DNA of 64,000 bases from Dyadobacter jiangsuensis. GTDB taxonomy: Bacteria; Bacteroidota; Bacteroidia; Cytophagales; Spirosomataceae. Made by a program: the position numbers and the translations under genes. The notes under the pieces were generated by a model, which did no database searches, was not told the origin of the DNA, and saw nothing but the letters and a program-made list of their open reading frames with translations. Every line of letters begins with the position of its first letter. Within the stretch, counting starts at the first letter, position 1. Below are positions 34,599 to 43,863 of this stretch, piece by piece. The stretch covers positions 62,001 to 126,000 of the forward strand of contig NZ_PYAS01000001.1 of the NCBI RefSeq assembly GCF_003014695.1, read 5' to 3'.

Positions 34599-37500
34599 AT
34601 GGAAAAACTTCTACAAATTATATCGATAGGCCGCGACCGTTTGGTGAACCGTCACCCGGCCATATGGGCAATTCTTCTGTGTTGGCAGGGAATTGTATTT
34701 TTCAACACAACGGCATTCGGCCAGGGGATTTTGCCTGGCGCCGGCAACATTTTGTATGTCGACGTTAATGTCAACACCGGCGCCGGCGGCTACACGGGCG
34801 CCGGGAATTCCTGGGCCAATGCGGTTCCGCAACTGGCGGCCGCGCTCAAGTGGGCCCGGGAGGAATATGCCGGTGGCGGTCACGGATGGAGTAGTGCGAA
34901 CCCACTTCGTATTTTTGTTGCCAAAGGGAAGTATTTGCCGGCGTATCATGCAGATGACCGGTTTTACACGACCGATGGAGGCAGAAACAACGGCTTCGTG
35001 ATGGTGCGCGATGTGCAGCTCTACGGCGGGTTCGACCCGGCCGCTGGAATTGAAGATCTCGATGACGAACGAATACTGCCCAACGTCGCTTCGCCCGCAC
35101 AGGGTACGGTACTGAGCGGTGACCTGTCGGGAAATGACAATGCCGACGATTTCGAAAATCATGACGATAATGCCTATCATGTGGTTCTGGCGGGAGGTAT
35201 AGTGGGGACGGGAACCATTGATGGCTTTACGATATCAGGCGGCGTCGCCGAGGACGGTGCGCAGGACGCACTTCCGGTAAACGGGCAGCTGGTATTTTCT
35301 TCTTCGGGAGGCGGGATGTATTTGAGTAACGCATCACCAGCAGTGAAAAACTGTCTGTTTTACCGGAATATGGGGGACCTGGGAGGGGGCGCGACGATTA
35401 TGAGCTCGGCTTCGGAGCCCGTGTTTACCCGGTGTACATTCGATTCAAATTCGGCTAGTGAAGGTGCCGGCGCCATCAACTGGGCTGCGGGCCCGACATT
35501 CAATGAATGCGTGTTTTCAAATAATGTAGCATCGACCGGCGGGGGAGGAGTCAGTAACATGCAGGCTAACCCCTCTTTTGTAGACTGCAGTTTCACCGGT
35601 AACTCCGCTGACGGAGGAGGAGGGATGGCGAACAACCAGAGTAATCCCACTATTACGAATAGTGACTTCATAGAAAACAAAGCCAGAAATGGCGGAGGGA
35701 TGGGCAACGGAGGCGGATTGATTACGCTGAACGGGTGCGGATTTTTCAGAAATACGGCCGAGTCCGATGGCGGCGGGCTGCACAATATCATGACACAGGT
35801 TTCTTTTTCTAAATGCGTTTTTGAAGGAAACCGGTCGGATCAGCGTGGGGGGGCGATGCGGAACGATCGCGCCACCGTGACGATCAGGAACAGCAGGATC
35901 ACGGGCAACAACTCTGTCCAGGGCGGAGGAATCATCAACGAAAGCTGCCCTTCCATTTCGGTTATCAACAGCGTCGTGTCGGGAAACACGGCGCAGATGG
36001 CCGGGGGGATGATGAGCGGACTGGGCGAATCTGTGATTGTAGCCAATTGTACCTTCTGGGGGAATGTCTCCACGCTGTTTGGCGGCGGGGCTTTGGTGAA
36101 CTTCCAGGCGCCGCTGACAATGAGCAACACGATCATCTGGGACAATGAGGCAATCGGGGTAGACAGCAGTCCCGAAGCGTCCATTTACGGCTCGGGGAGC
36201 CCGTTGCCGGTAATTACCAACAGTTTGATAGCCAATTGGGGCGGAAGCGATAACTGGGACGATCTGAGAGGCGTAGACGGTGGCGGGAATATCGATACTG
36301 ATCCCGGTTTTGCCTCGATCCTGCCCGCAGATGCCAACTTTTTGTATCTGACCAATGCAAGCCCTGCGCGCGATGCCGGCAACAATGCAGCCTACACTGC
36401 GGCCGGGGGAAATTTGACCAATGACAAGGACCTCGCCGGCAATCCGCGGTCCTTTGGCCCGTCAATCGACATGGGCGCTTATGAAAACCAGCAGGCGCAA
36501 GCGGTAATGCGGGTTCTGCATGTCGATGCAGCCGGAGGAGACGATAGCGCCGATGGTACATCCTGGGGCACAGCGTTCAAAACCTTGTCGCACGCATTGA
36601 CCCATGCGAACACCGACACCGACGTGGATACGATTCTGGTTGCAAAAGGTACATATTATCCCACCGGCATCGCCTCGGGTACCAACCGGGCAGATGCGTT
36701 TCACATCGCCCGGGGAGGGATCAAAATTTATGGTGGATACGATGCGGCTACCGGCCAGCGAAACCTGGCAGCCAATCGCACGACCCTGAGCGGGGCCATC
36801 GGGAATGCCGGCTCTCCGAATGACAACAGCTATCATATAATGGTGATCGCGGGAATTCCGGCGGATGCGGATAGCATCGAAGTCGATGGTTTCGTGATCA
36901 CGGACGGCTATGCGGACGGCGGCGGCAGCACCGGCTACAATGGCATTGATGTGGCGCAAAATTATGGCGGTGGTATTTACAGTAAGCAAAATGGTTCAGG
37001 CACAAAGCTCAGGTTTGCCAACCTGATCATCCGGAACAACTACGCCAACTACGCGGCGGGAATGTTCAACGACGAGCAGTCGTCGCCGTTGGTGGTCAAC
37101 TGCCAGATAACCGGTAACGCCGCAGCACAGAATGGGGGCGGGATGCTCAACAGGAACGGATCTTCGCCTCAGATCATCAATTGTACCATCGCAGGAAATG
37201 AGGCCGGCGATGGAGCCGGGATATTCAACAACACCAATGCTTCGCCGGGCATTCACAACAGCATTGTTTATGGGAACCGCTCCGGCATCAGGAGTTATGG
37301 CGGTAGCAGTCCTACGTTGACTTACAGCCTGGTTCAGGGCCAGCCGGTTGGGTCGGGTAACCTGGCGGGAACGCTTAACCCCGGCTTTGCAGCTCCGGCC
37401 GGGTACGACCTGGCGCCCACCAGCGTAGGCGACTATCGGTTGCAGGCATGCAGCCCCGTGGTGAACAAAGGGAATAATGCGCTGATTCCACAAAATGCAT

Positions 37501-38627
37501 TGCATGATGCGAACGGCGACATACGGGCAGCGAACCTGTCGGTGGACCTGGGAGCATTCGAGTACCAGGGGGCGCCGCTAACAGCGGCCGATGCACTGGC
37601 GAAAAATGGCGACCAAAATGCCAGGATGGTCACCACGGTCACCGATTTCTGGGCTAACGACGAAGCCTGTCGGCTGGTTACCCGGTTGGAGCCCATTGGC
37701 AGCAGCCCGTTGTCGGGTAACGTGACGGTCCGGGTAGACATCGATGCCCAGGTGGCCTTCCATAAAGGCTCACCTTATGTCCAGCGGCATTACCTCTTCA
37801 ATGGACCTACCGGCGGGTCAGCCAGAATGACGCTCTATTTTACACAAGATGAGTTTGATCGATTCAATGTGGAGCTCCCTTCCGGCCCCCTTCCCGGCAA
37901 TGCCGCGGACGAAGTCAACAAAAGTAATTTACGCGTGTTCCAATATGAGGGCGCGGCAGGCAGCAAGCCGGGCGATTTTCAGGGCTCCCCATCAATAATT
38001 GATCCGGACGACGCCAATATCCGCTGGCATGAGGCTGCAAAGCGGTGGGAAGTCAGTTTCACGGTCGACGGTTTCAGCGGTTTCTTTATCGGATCGGTGG
38101 CCAGCCCATTGCCTGTGAAGCTGGTATCATTTACAGGGGCGGTCGATGCGGAGAACGCCGTCAGCCTGGACTGGCGGGTTGTCGAACAGGAGAATATTGC
38201 AGCCTATGATATTCAATACAGCACCAATGGGCGGGATTTCCAGCAGGCCGGAACGGTGCCTGCAACCCAGGCAGCCGAGGCTACCTACACGTTCCGTCAT
38301 CATCCGCCGTTGAGTAGTGCATTGCTTTACTACCGTTTGCTGATCTCCGAGGGTGATGGAAAACAGAGTTTTAGCCGTATTGTCAGCCTGAAAATTCAGA
38401 ATCGGAAACCTGTATCCGTTTATCCCAACCCGGCTACCCACGGCCTCTGGATCGCACGGCAGGGAGCTGCGGGAACCACTGCCAGCCTGGTCGACATGAT
38501 GGGGGCGAACCTCAGAACATGGACTTTCAAATCCGATAAGGAATACGTGGACATCCACTCCCTTCCCACAGGTATTTACTTTATCCGGTTCAATGATGGT
38601 ACCGTTATGAAAGTGGTTAAAAATTGA
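34599..38627 (+). CDS. Large secreted beta-helix protein with T9SS sorting domain
   Basis: This 1342-residue protein has a signal peptide (to about 40). It contains two tandem choice-of-anchor-Q/beta-helix units: about 48-630 (with many coils of the kind GGGMYLSNASPAVKNC) and about 637-975 (starts VLHVDAAGGDDSADGTSW). A module shared with the T9SS protein at 17465 follows (about 985-1165, IDPDDANIRWHEAAKRWEVSF), then a linker domain and a T9SS type A sorting domain (VYPNPATHGLWI to the end). It should be displayed on the cell surface, where it may bind a polysaccharide. It lies directly after the kinase/regulator pair and shares the regulator's promoter box. The stop overlaps the convergent GNAT gene by 11 bp. 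Confidence 0.87.
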   Translation: MEKLLQIISIGRDRLVNRHPAIWAILLCWQGIVFFNTTAFGQGILPGAGNILYVDVNVNTGAGGYTGAGNSWANAVPQLAAALKWAREEYAGGGHGWSSANPLRIFVAKGKYLPAYHADDRFYTTDGGRNNGFVMVRDVQLYGGFDPAAGIEDLDDERILPNVASPAQGTVLSGDLSGNDNADDFENHDDNAYHVVLAGGIVGTGTIDGFTISGGVAEDGAQDALPVNGQLVFSSSGGGMYLSNASPAVKNCLFYRNMGDLGGGATIMSSASEPVFTRCTFDSNSASEGAGAINWAAGPTFNECVFSNNVASTGGGGVSNMQANPSFVDCSFTGNSADGGGGMANNQSNPTITNSDFIENKARNGGGMGNGGGLITLNGCGFFRNTAESDGGGLHNIMTQVSFSKCVFEGNRSDQRGGAMRNDRATVTIRNSRITGNNSVQGGGIINESCPSISVINSVVSGNTAQMAGGMMSGLGESVIVANCTFWGNVSTLFGGGALVNFQAPLTMSNTIIWDNEAIGVDSSPEASIYGSGSPLPVITNSLIANWGGSDNWDDLRGVDGGGNIDTDPGFASILPADANFLYLTNASPARDAGNNAAYTAAGGNLTNDKDLAGNPRSFGPSIDMGAYENQQAQAVMRVLHVDAAGGDDSADGTSWGTAFKTLSHALTHANTDTDVDTILVAKGTYYPTGIASGTNRADAFHIARGGIKIYGGYDAATGQRNLAANRTTLSGAIGNAGSPNDNSYHIMVIAGIPADADSIEVDGFVITDGYADGGGSTGYNGIDVAQNYGGGIYSKQNGSGTKLRFANLIIRNNYANYAAGMFNDEQSSPLVVNCQITGNAAAQNGGGMLNRNGSSPQIINCTIAGNEAGDGAGIFNNTNASPGIHNSIVYGNRSGIRSYGGSSPTLTYSLVQGQPVGSGNLAGTLNPGFAAPAGYDLAPTSVGDYRLQACSPVVNKGNNALIPQNALHDANGDIRAANLSVDLGAFEYQGAPLTAADALAKNGDQNARMVTTVTDFWANDEACRLVTRLEPIGSSPLSGNVTVRVDIDAQVAFHKGSPYVQRHYLFNGPTGGSARMTLYFTQDEFDRFNVELPSGPLPGNAADEVNKSNLRVFQYEGAAGSKPGDFQGSPSIIDPDDANIRWHEAAKRWEVSFTVDGFSGFFIGSVASPLPVKLVSFTGAVDAENAVSLDWRVVEQENIAAYDIQYSTNGRDFQQAGTVPATQAAEATYTFRHHPPLSSALLYYRLLISEGDGKQSFSRIVSLKIQNRKPVSVYPNPATHGLWIARQGAAGTTASLVDMMGANLRTWTFKSDKEYVDIHSLPTGIYFIRFNDGTVMKVVKN

Positions 38628-39141
38628 TTTCCGCGATCAGACATACGGATTGCAACGGTAGTTCATCCAGGGTACAGGCGTCCTGTATCCTGGTAAACCC
38701 GTTGTTTTCGAACATTTGGATCCAGGGGCTTTCGACGTGTTCGTTGAGCCAGATTTGAACACCCTGGTGTGACCGGCAGACCGTGAGGCATTTTTCAAGC
38801 AGGGAATCCCGCACAGCCGTCGCCGGGAATGCATTCAGGATTCCGAAATCTGCGATGCGAATGGATCGCTTGCCGTCCAGCAATTGCGGTTTTTTGCCGC
38901 GGGTTGTAATGCGCGCGTATCCGGCCGGTGTGTTATCCGCATATACGACGAGCCATTGATTGGACATACTGTTAAGTTCGTCAATCAGCGCTTTCCTATG
39001 GTAGTTTTCAGTAATGTAGCGGTCGAGTGTCTGCGGATCAACGACCGCCGAATACTTCTCAATCGCCAGTTGACGGGTGAGCGTCAGAAGCGTTTCTATT
39101 CCCTGATCCGTCGCGATCACGAATTTGGTTACAATATTCAT
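38617..39141 (-). CDS. GNAT family N-acetyltransferase
   Basis: This 174-residue acetyltransferase has a central strand followed by IADFGILNAFPATAVRDSLLEKC, in which the acetyl-CoA loop is degenerate (NAFPATAVRDSL instead of Q-x-x-G-x-G), and the later segment ESPWIQMFENNGFTRIQD typical of GNATs. The substrate is unknown. Its 3' end overlaps the T9SS gene by 11 bp in convergent orientation. It stands between that gene and the MocR-type gene, both of which may be unrelated. Confidence 0.7.
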   Translation of the reverse strand: MNIVTKFVIATDQGIETLLTLTRQLAIEKYSAVVDPQTLDRYITENYHRKALIDELNSMSNQWLVVYADNTPAGYARITTRGKKPQLLDGKRSIRIADFGILNAFPATAVRDSLLEKCLTVCRSHQGVQIWLNEHVESPWIQMFENNGFTRIQDACTLDELPLQSVCLIAEINF

Positions 39142-39218
39142 TTTCCTGTATCAATAGTACAGGGGCAAATTTAGATGTACGGCCGCGGCAATACACAATA
39201 CACATTTTGACAAAGTGA

Positions 39219-39330
39219 TCAGTACAGATTAGCCTGTGAACGTTGCCCTGCCAGCTTGACGGCCGCAATTCTGTCAGGAGAGAATTTGTCCGCGTAAACC
39301 AACCGGAAGTATTTGTCGAACGCCTGAAAA
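39219..39330 (-). other. Displaced C-terminal coding tail of the MocR-type gene
   Basis: The minus-strand frame here, one base off the MocR frame, reads FDKYFRLVYADKFSPDRIAA and on to LY, then stops at 39221-39219. This is the normal C-terminus of the family. The frame changes at the four-base A run (T run on the minus strand) at 39327-39330. Deleting one base restores a 471-residue protein. Confidence 0.8.
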
Positions 39331-40635
39331 CGAGAATGTATAGCCAGGCGTAAACCGGATTCCGATTTGTTCGCATTGACTGTAAAACTGATTCATCTCG
39401 GTACCGTCCGGCATCTGTACCCATGCATTGTACCCGCCCGCGGGCGTGAACACGTGCGTTTTTTCGGGGAAGTTTTCCGAGATTAATTGAATGGCCTGAT
39501 GGGCGTTTCGGGCCAGTTGCATTCTGAATGCCCGGACATGGCGGTCATAGCTGTGGTCGCTCAGAAGCCGGTTGACGGTCTCCTGATACAAAGGGGAAAC
39601 GGTATTGCCCAATGCAAACCTGATCTGTTCGGCGCGCTGCATGTATTTTCCGGCAGCCAACCAACCAAGCCGTATCCCGGCTGCCAGCGTTTTTGAATAG
39701 GAAGCGTAAGTCATTACCGTGCCGCTGTCGTCGAAACTTCTGATGGTGGAGGGTCTGGTACCGTGAAAGTGCAGGTCCCCGTAAATGTCGTTCTCAATAA
39801 TCGCCACACCGAATTCCTGCGCAACAGCCACCAGGGCGCGTTTTTGCTCGTCATTCAGCACCGTTCCCGTCGGATTATGGAAGTTGGGCGTCAACACCAC
39901 CGCCTTAACCCGGTTATGACGGCAAGCCTTCCGCAAGAAATCTATGTCGAATCCGGCATAAGGATTGACGGGAACTTCCACAACTTTTAGGTTAAGTACC
40001 CGTATCACTTCCAGCATGGAGAATACGCAGGGGCTTTCGACAGCCACCACGTCAACGGCATTACAGACAGACGCCAATGCGATGTACAATGCCTGCAAGG
40101 CCCCGTCCGTAACAAGCAGCTCGTCGGGATTGATAGCGGTTTTATGAACTGCGGCGTGCCGGATAATATGGTTCCGAAGTTCGGCAGAACCATTCGGCGG
40201 ATAATACCTGAGCAGCCCGGCGCCCTGTTCCCTGATAGTCTGCTGCATGGTACGCAGCAGCAATTTCTGCGGGATCAAAAGATCTCCGGGAGCAGCTACA
40301 TTGAATTCCGAAACACTGGGTCCCGCCCGGAGCGAGGTAGTTAACGCAAGGTGCCACCTGAAAATTGGGTCTCTCACCACAGGCTGGCGCCTGGCACCAG
40401 CCTGTGGAACAGTGATGGTCGGTCCGGCCGCGACATAGTAACCCGATTTTGGTACACTCTCCACAAGTCCACGGATAATCAGGTATTCGTATCCGCTCTG
40501 TATGGTGCTGATGCTGGTTTGATATTGCTGTTTCAATGCCCGGACAGAGGGAAGTTTTTGACCGGGCTTAAAAATTCCCTCACGGATATTCCGCTCAATC
40601 ACATCCGTAAATATTTCAAACTTGTATGTCTTCAT
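39274..40635 (-). CDS. MocR-type regulator (GntR HTH plus aminotransferase), C-terminus frameshifted
   Basis: The start is ATG 40635 (MKTYKF). The GntR-type winged helix spans about residues 8-75 (IREGIFKPGQKLPSVRALKQ), and the class I aminotransferase-like domain spans about 105-440, with the PLP lysine in TYASYSKTLAAGIRLGW. MocR regulators sense amino acids or vitamin B6 forms and usually control a neighbouring gene. The last 18 residues (from GVRQILPVG) are out of frame: the family's true ending lies one frame over, at 39219-39326. The cause is one extra base in the T4 run. Function may be lost, or the base may be a sequencing error. Confidence 0.85.
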   Translation of the reverse strand: MKTYKFEIFTDVIERNIREGIFKPGQKLPSVRALKQQYQTSISTIQSGYEYLIIRGLVESVPKSGYYVAAGPTITVPQAGARRQPVVRDPIFRWHLALTTSLRAGPSVSEFNVAAPGDLLIPQKLLLRTMQQTIREQGAGLLRYYPPNGSAELRNHIIRHAAVHKTAINPDELLVTDGALQALYIALASVCNAVDVVAVESPCVFSMLEVIRVLNLKVVEVPVNPYAGFDIDFLRKACRHNRVKAVVLTPNFHNPTGTVLNDEQKRALVAVAQEFGVAIIENDIYGDLHFHGTRPSTIRSFDDSGTVMTYASYSKTLAAGIRLGWLAAGKYMQRAEQIRFALGNTVSPLYQETVNRLLSDHSYDRHVRAFRMQLARNAHQAIQLISENFPEKTHVFTPAGGYNAWVQMPDGTEMNQFYSQCEQIGIRFTPGYTFSFSGVRQILPVGLRGQILS

Positions 40636-40783
40636 AGCTGTGCTTCCAACAGGCAACTAATCTACTATTCAGCTACAAGCAATATCGTCATTTTGAAGGG
40701 TAAAAGACCGCTTGATAGCCAATAAGTCTGGTTGGCAAGATAGTCCTACTCTTTCGACATTTTTTTCGCCCATCGCTATTGAT

Positions 40784-40810
40784 CAAAATTAGCTACTTGC
40801 GAACAGCTAA
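40784..40810 (-). promoter_or_regulatory. Promoter element and palindrome between the MocR gene and the small plus-strand gene
   Basis: Read on the minus strand, TAATTTTG (40791-40784) fits the TAnnTTTG element of a promoter for the MocR-type gene. It overlaps the perfect palindrome TTAGCT (40789-40794) / AGCTAA (40805-40810) with a 10-bp centre. A related segment TCAGCTACAAGC lies at 40670-40681. The palindrome is a candidate site for autoregulation by the MocR protein. Confidence 0.4.
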
Positions 40811-40849
40811 TGTACTTATCCTCAATCAATAGAATTAAACAAATTGACA

Positions 40850-41017
40850 ATGGCCAAATTTTACACTTCGGAAAACTACCCAACCGTATCAGAAGAGGAA
40901 GCCAGGAAGACAGGTGCCTGCCGGGGATGGATCAAAATGCTCGGTAAGCTCTCGCGGATGAGACCCATTCAGTGCCGTCGCCCCGGCCCTAAATCTGATA
41001 TTTGGAAGGCCGCTTGA
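40850..41017 (+). CDS. Small basic protein, divergent from the MocR-type gene (possible gene)
   Basis: ATG 40850 opens a 55-residue frame (starts MAKFYTSENYPTVSEEEARK, ends SDIWKAA). It is basic, with four cysteine or tryptophan residues in its centre (GACRGWIKML). Its last 29 bp overlap the 3' end of the UbiA gene on the other strand. I do not recognise a family. The position opposite a MocR regulator, where the target gene usually lies, is the only support beyond the open frame. Confidence 0.35.
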   Translation: MAKFYTSENYPTVSEEEARKTGACRGWIKMLGKLSRMRPIQCRRPGPKSDIWKAA

Positions 41018-41975
41018 AAAGTGTCCATTCAAACAGGGCATAGTAAATCAATGCAAGCAAATACCAATCTGGCTGAAAGCGGAGGATTAGGGCAATATGC
41101 AGTAAAATAAAGCCTCTCACGGTTGACGTGATAGGGACTAATGCCCCGCGTTCGTTTTCCTCTTTGGTCAGGTGACCGGCAATTTGCCCAGTGACAGTCA
41201 CGATACTTCCGGCAATACCAAAGGCCAGCGACCATGCATTGATGGCGATTTGCTGCCAGAACAGAAAGAGTGTGACGAGGGCAAAAATATCGCCCGTCAG
41301 CATCGTCTTGTTCCATCCTAATACGACAGGGAAGGTTCGATAGTTTGTGGCCCTATCCGCCTCTATGTCTTTCAAATAGCCTATTAGTACGAAATTGGCA
41401 TAGCTGAAAAAGGTAATGAGAATATAACTGTAATTATCAACCGGTAATTGCCATTCACCTTGTGGTTGCGTGATGAAATAACCCATTAGCGGCAGCAGCG
41501 CTACGATCCAGGCATTGTAAAACGGGCCGGCAAACCAAAAGTGTTTTTTTACAAATGAATAGGTAGCTAACCCGATTACGGCCGCGATGCTGAGTGCGAA
41601 AACCAGTGGACTTAACCACAGCATTAGAAGGCCCGATGCCAGCAGGCCGGAAATGCTCACCGTTAATACTGACTTTATCGAAATTACTTCCTGCGACAAC
41701 GGGCGGTAAGGTGCCGAGAGTTTATCGGTGTCGGTCTGAAAGCAATCTGTCAGCGCCTGACCGAATCCGTAGCCCAGGAAAAATGGCGCAAATGCAAGCC
41801 AGCATTTCCATTCGGCGGTATCCGTGGTTTTACCCATGGCAATTCCCATAGCCCCCGCCGCACCGGAAATAAATAGCAAATAGGGGCGCATATGAATGAA
41901 GTATGCCCGGCAAAATGACCTTGAAAATATAGGATAAAAATTTTTCGTGTGTTGTTCCATTGCAGGTGTTTTCAT
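40989..41975 (-). CDS. UbiA-family prenyltransferase
   Basis: This 328-residue protein has about nine membrane helices. The first Asp-rich motif is at about 80-92 (ALTDCFQTDTDKLSAPYRPLS), and the second at about 203-214 (YLKDIEADRATNYRTFPVVLG). Both bind Mg2+ and the prenyl diphosphate. UbiA enzymes join an isoprenoid chain to an acceptor in the membrane. Its start overlaps the lipid kinase stop by 4 bp (ATGA), so the two are translationally coupled. In this operon the acceptor may be a lipid head group and not a quinone, which is inference from the neighbours. Confidence 0.88.
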   Translation of the reverse strand: MKTPAMEQHTKNFYPIFSRSFCRAYFIHMRPYLLFISGAAGAMGIAMGKTTDTAEWKCWLAFAPFFLGYGFGQALTDCFQTDTDKLSAPYRPLSQEVISIKSVLTVSISGLLASGLLMLWLSPLVFALSIAAVIGLATYSFVKKHFWFAGPFYNAWIVALLPLMGYFITQPQGEWQLPVDNYSYILITFFSYANFVLIGYLKDIEADRATNYRTFPVVLGWNKTMLTGDIFALVTLFLFWQQIAINAWSLAFGIAGSIVTVTGQIAGHLTKEENERGALVPITSTVRGFILLHIALILRFQPDWYLLALIYYALFEWTLFKRPSKYQI

Positions 41976-42904
41976 GCGTCGAGCACGTTGATGGCCTGTT
42001 GCTTAACGCTGACTTCTATATCAGTTGATTCGGTTGTTTCTCCGTCACATTCGAAAATAACAGGGATAGGAGAAAGCATCTGAATTTTTTGGGTGAATGT
42101 AGATATCCTTTTTTCGTTAACTGCAAATTTCCCTTTTTCCAGTTGCATTAATGTCTGAATGAGCTCCATTCTTTTCATGTCCCGACAAATGTTCAGGCCG
42201 AGAAGCCCGTCGTCCGGTAGAATGTTTTGCCGATAATGCAAACTGCCTGAAACAAATGGAATCTTCAAAATATTGATATTGGAGACAGCCATAGTTGTTT
42301 CTTCGCCGTTAAATCGGATTGTAACCGGTTTGTTCCGGTAGGAGAATATGGTTGAAAGGGCCGTATAGGTAATGGCGGCGCCGGTATTTATTTTTTTTAA
42401 CCATTTCAACGTTTTTCCCGGATTGTTGAAGTTCCAGTTACCTTCGGCGGTTACGCCAATGCTGGCATTGATGATGAAATATTTCTTTTGCTTCACACCG
42501 TTTTTGTCGATGTAGCGCACTTCTCCGACATCACGAAGGACGTGGGAACTGGTGTTGATCCGCACCGGTAGCTTTTGGATGAAAGACTGGAACGGCTTCA
42601 AAAAATCGTTGCTCGACCCAAGCCCGATCGCTCCCAGTACATGCCTGGAAGGTTGTTCGTGTTGTAAAATCGCATTGGCTACAAGATGAACACTGCCATC
42701 CCCGCCGGCAGACACAATGCAGCTGGCTTCGTTGGTGCTGAAAATGCCGTCCAATTGCTGGCTAAGTTCTTCCGTATTTTCTGTGACAATTTCTTTTGCC
42801 GATGGCAATCGATCCAGTACCTGGCTGCGTATGTGTTTCCACCTTTTCCATCCTTCTCCCTGATGGCAGTGCGGATTGATGACGATGAATATCGGTGTTT
42901 TCAT
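41972..42904 (-). CDS. Diacylglycerol kinase family lipid kinase (YegS/DagK type)
   Basis: This 310-residue protein starts at ATG 42904 (MKTPIF). The DAGK catalytic domain opens with FIVINPHCHQGEGWKRW and has the ATP-binding SAGGDGSVHLVANAI motif at about residues 63-77. A later GLGSSNDFLKPF segment fits the family. The C-terminal half is the beta-sandwich of bacterial lipid kinases. It would phosphorylate a lipid alcohol such as diacylglycerol at the inner membrane. It lies 11 bp after the GNAT gene and overlaps the UbiA gene by 4 bp. Confidence 0.9.
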   Translation of the reverse strand: MKTPIFIVINPHCHQGEGWKRWKHIRSQVLDRLPSAKEIVTENTEELSQQLDGIFSTNEASCIVSAGGDGSVHLVANAILQHEQPSRHVLGAIGLGSSNDFLKPFQSFIQKLPVRINTSSHVLRDVGEVRYIDKNGVKQKKYFIINASIGVTAEGNWNFNNPGKTLKWLKKINTGAAITYTALSTIFSYRNKPVTIRFNGEETTMAVSNINILKIPFVSGSLHYRQNILPDDGLLGLNICRDMKRMELIQTLMQLEKGKFAVNEKRISTFTQKIQMLSPIPVIFECDGETTESTDIEVSVKQQAINVLDA

Positions 42905-42915
42905 TGATTGGGGGT

Positions 42916-43863
42916 TTATAAACACCTTACATCTATGTTTACGGAGTCGTTCTCCTGCAAATGGAAATCCGACACGATATTGTAATCGTAACTGTTGATG
43001 GAAATGCTTTTCAAAGCCCGATAAACTGCGCCCCGCTTTTTACAGCATACCAGCAAATAGCCGATGCCCTTGCTTTCCTGATCTTTCAAAACCAGGTTGA
43101 TCCCCGCAAGGTTGCCGATGCTATGATTATAAAGAATCGAGAACGACATTGTTTCCCCTTCGTTCGGAGTCTTTTGATACCTGGATGGGTAGCATTTCCT
43201 TAAAAGCCAGAATGCTGCACGATAAACGGATTTTACTTTTTTAATTTTTAGCTGATACATTTTGTGCGAGTGAAAGCAACCAAGTCCATTTTCGAAAAAT
43301 GTATAATAATCATCGCTTACGCTTTGCTGATCAAATAACCGGACGCCGAAATTATCGGGAGCTGAACCGGAGAAATCGGCGGGTTTCATCCTCGCGGAGG
43401 TCGGAATGGTGAGATAAGTGAAGTTATATATCCACACGTTGGAAAGCATTCCGGAAATCATTTTCAACACGGGCGCATTACTTATCTTAGCTGTCATAAA
43501 GTTTCGCGACAGACCATTCGGTTTAAAGAATTGCCTGTACATTTCCTTTGCAAGATTTTTGCCCAGGCCCTTATTCCTTTGATGCGGAGATACTTTGGCA
43601 TCAAAACCAAATCCGGCCTGGATCTGTTCTCCGTTGATTTCGATTGTTGTTTGTGCACCGATAGCGGTACCCGCAATATCGTTTTGTGCATCCACCCCGA
43701 TGATTACCCCGAAATTGCTGAAAACGACTGCGCGGCTTAAAAAATGTTCTTTTACAATTTCCAGCTGTATCTGGCCGCCTTGTACAATGCCTTTCTCGAA
43801 TTGCAAAAGCTGATCGTTCCGCTCTTCCGAATAGGATATCACGTCGTATGCCGGATCGTTCAT
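42916..43863 (-). CDS. GNAT-fold acyltransferase, two-part protein
   Basis: This 315-residue protein has an N-terminal GNAT domain (about 1-150), with the acetyl-CoA loop VSPHQRNKGLGKNLAKEMY at about 92-110. The second part (about 160-315) looks like a degenerate second GNAT repeat (VKSVYRAAFWLLRKC, NLAGINLVLKDQESKGIGYLLV). It could acylate an amine, for example the amino group added by the DUF3419 enzyme encoded just upstream. It overlaps that gene by 4 bp. The substrate is inferred from context. Confidence 0.75.
   Translation of the reverse strand: MNDPAYDVISYSEERNDQLLQFEKGIVQGGQIQLEIVKEHFLSRAVVFSNFGVIIGVDAQNDIAGTAIGAQTTIEINGEQIQAGFGFDAKVSPHQRNKGLGKNLAKEMYRQFFKPNGLSRNFMTAKISNAPVLKMISGMLSNVWIYNFTYLTIPTSARMKPADFSGSAPDNFGVRLFDQQSVSDDYYTFFENGLGCFHSHKMYQLKIKKVKSVYRAAFWLLRKCYPSRYQKTPNEGETMSFSILYNHSIGNLAGINLVLKDQESKGIGYLLVCCKKRGAVYRALKSISINSYDYNIVSDFHLQENDSVNIDVRCL

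Noticed and set aside
35280..36100. Repeated GGCGG-rich segments that could suggest a repeat array or CRISPR
   Set aside because: The periodicity is about 75 bp and in frame; it encodes the glycine-rich coils of the beta-helix. Spacers and exact repeats are absent.
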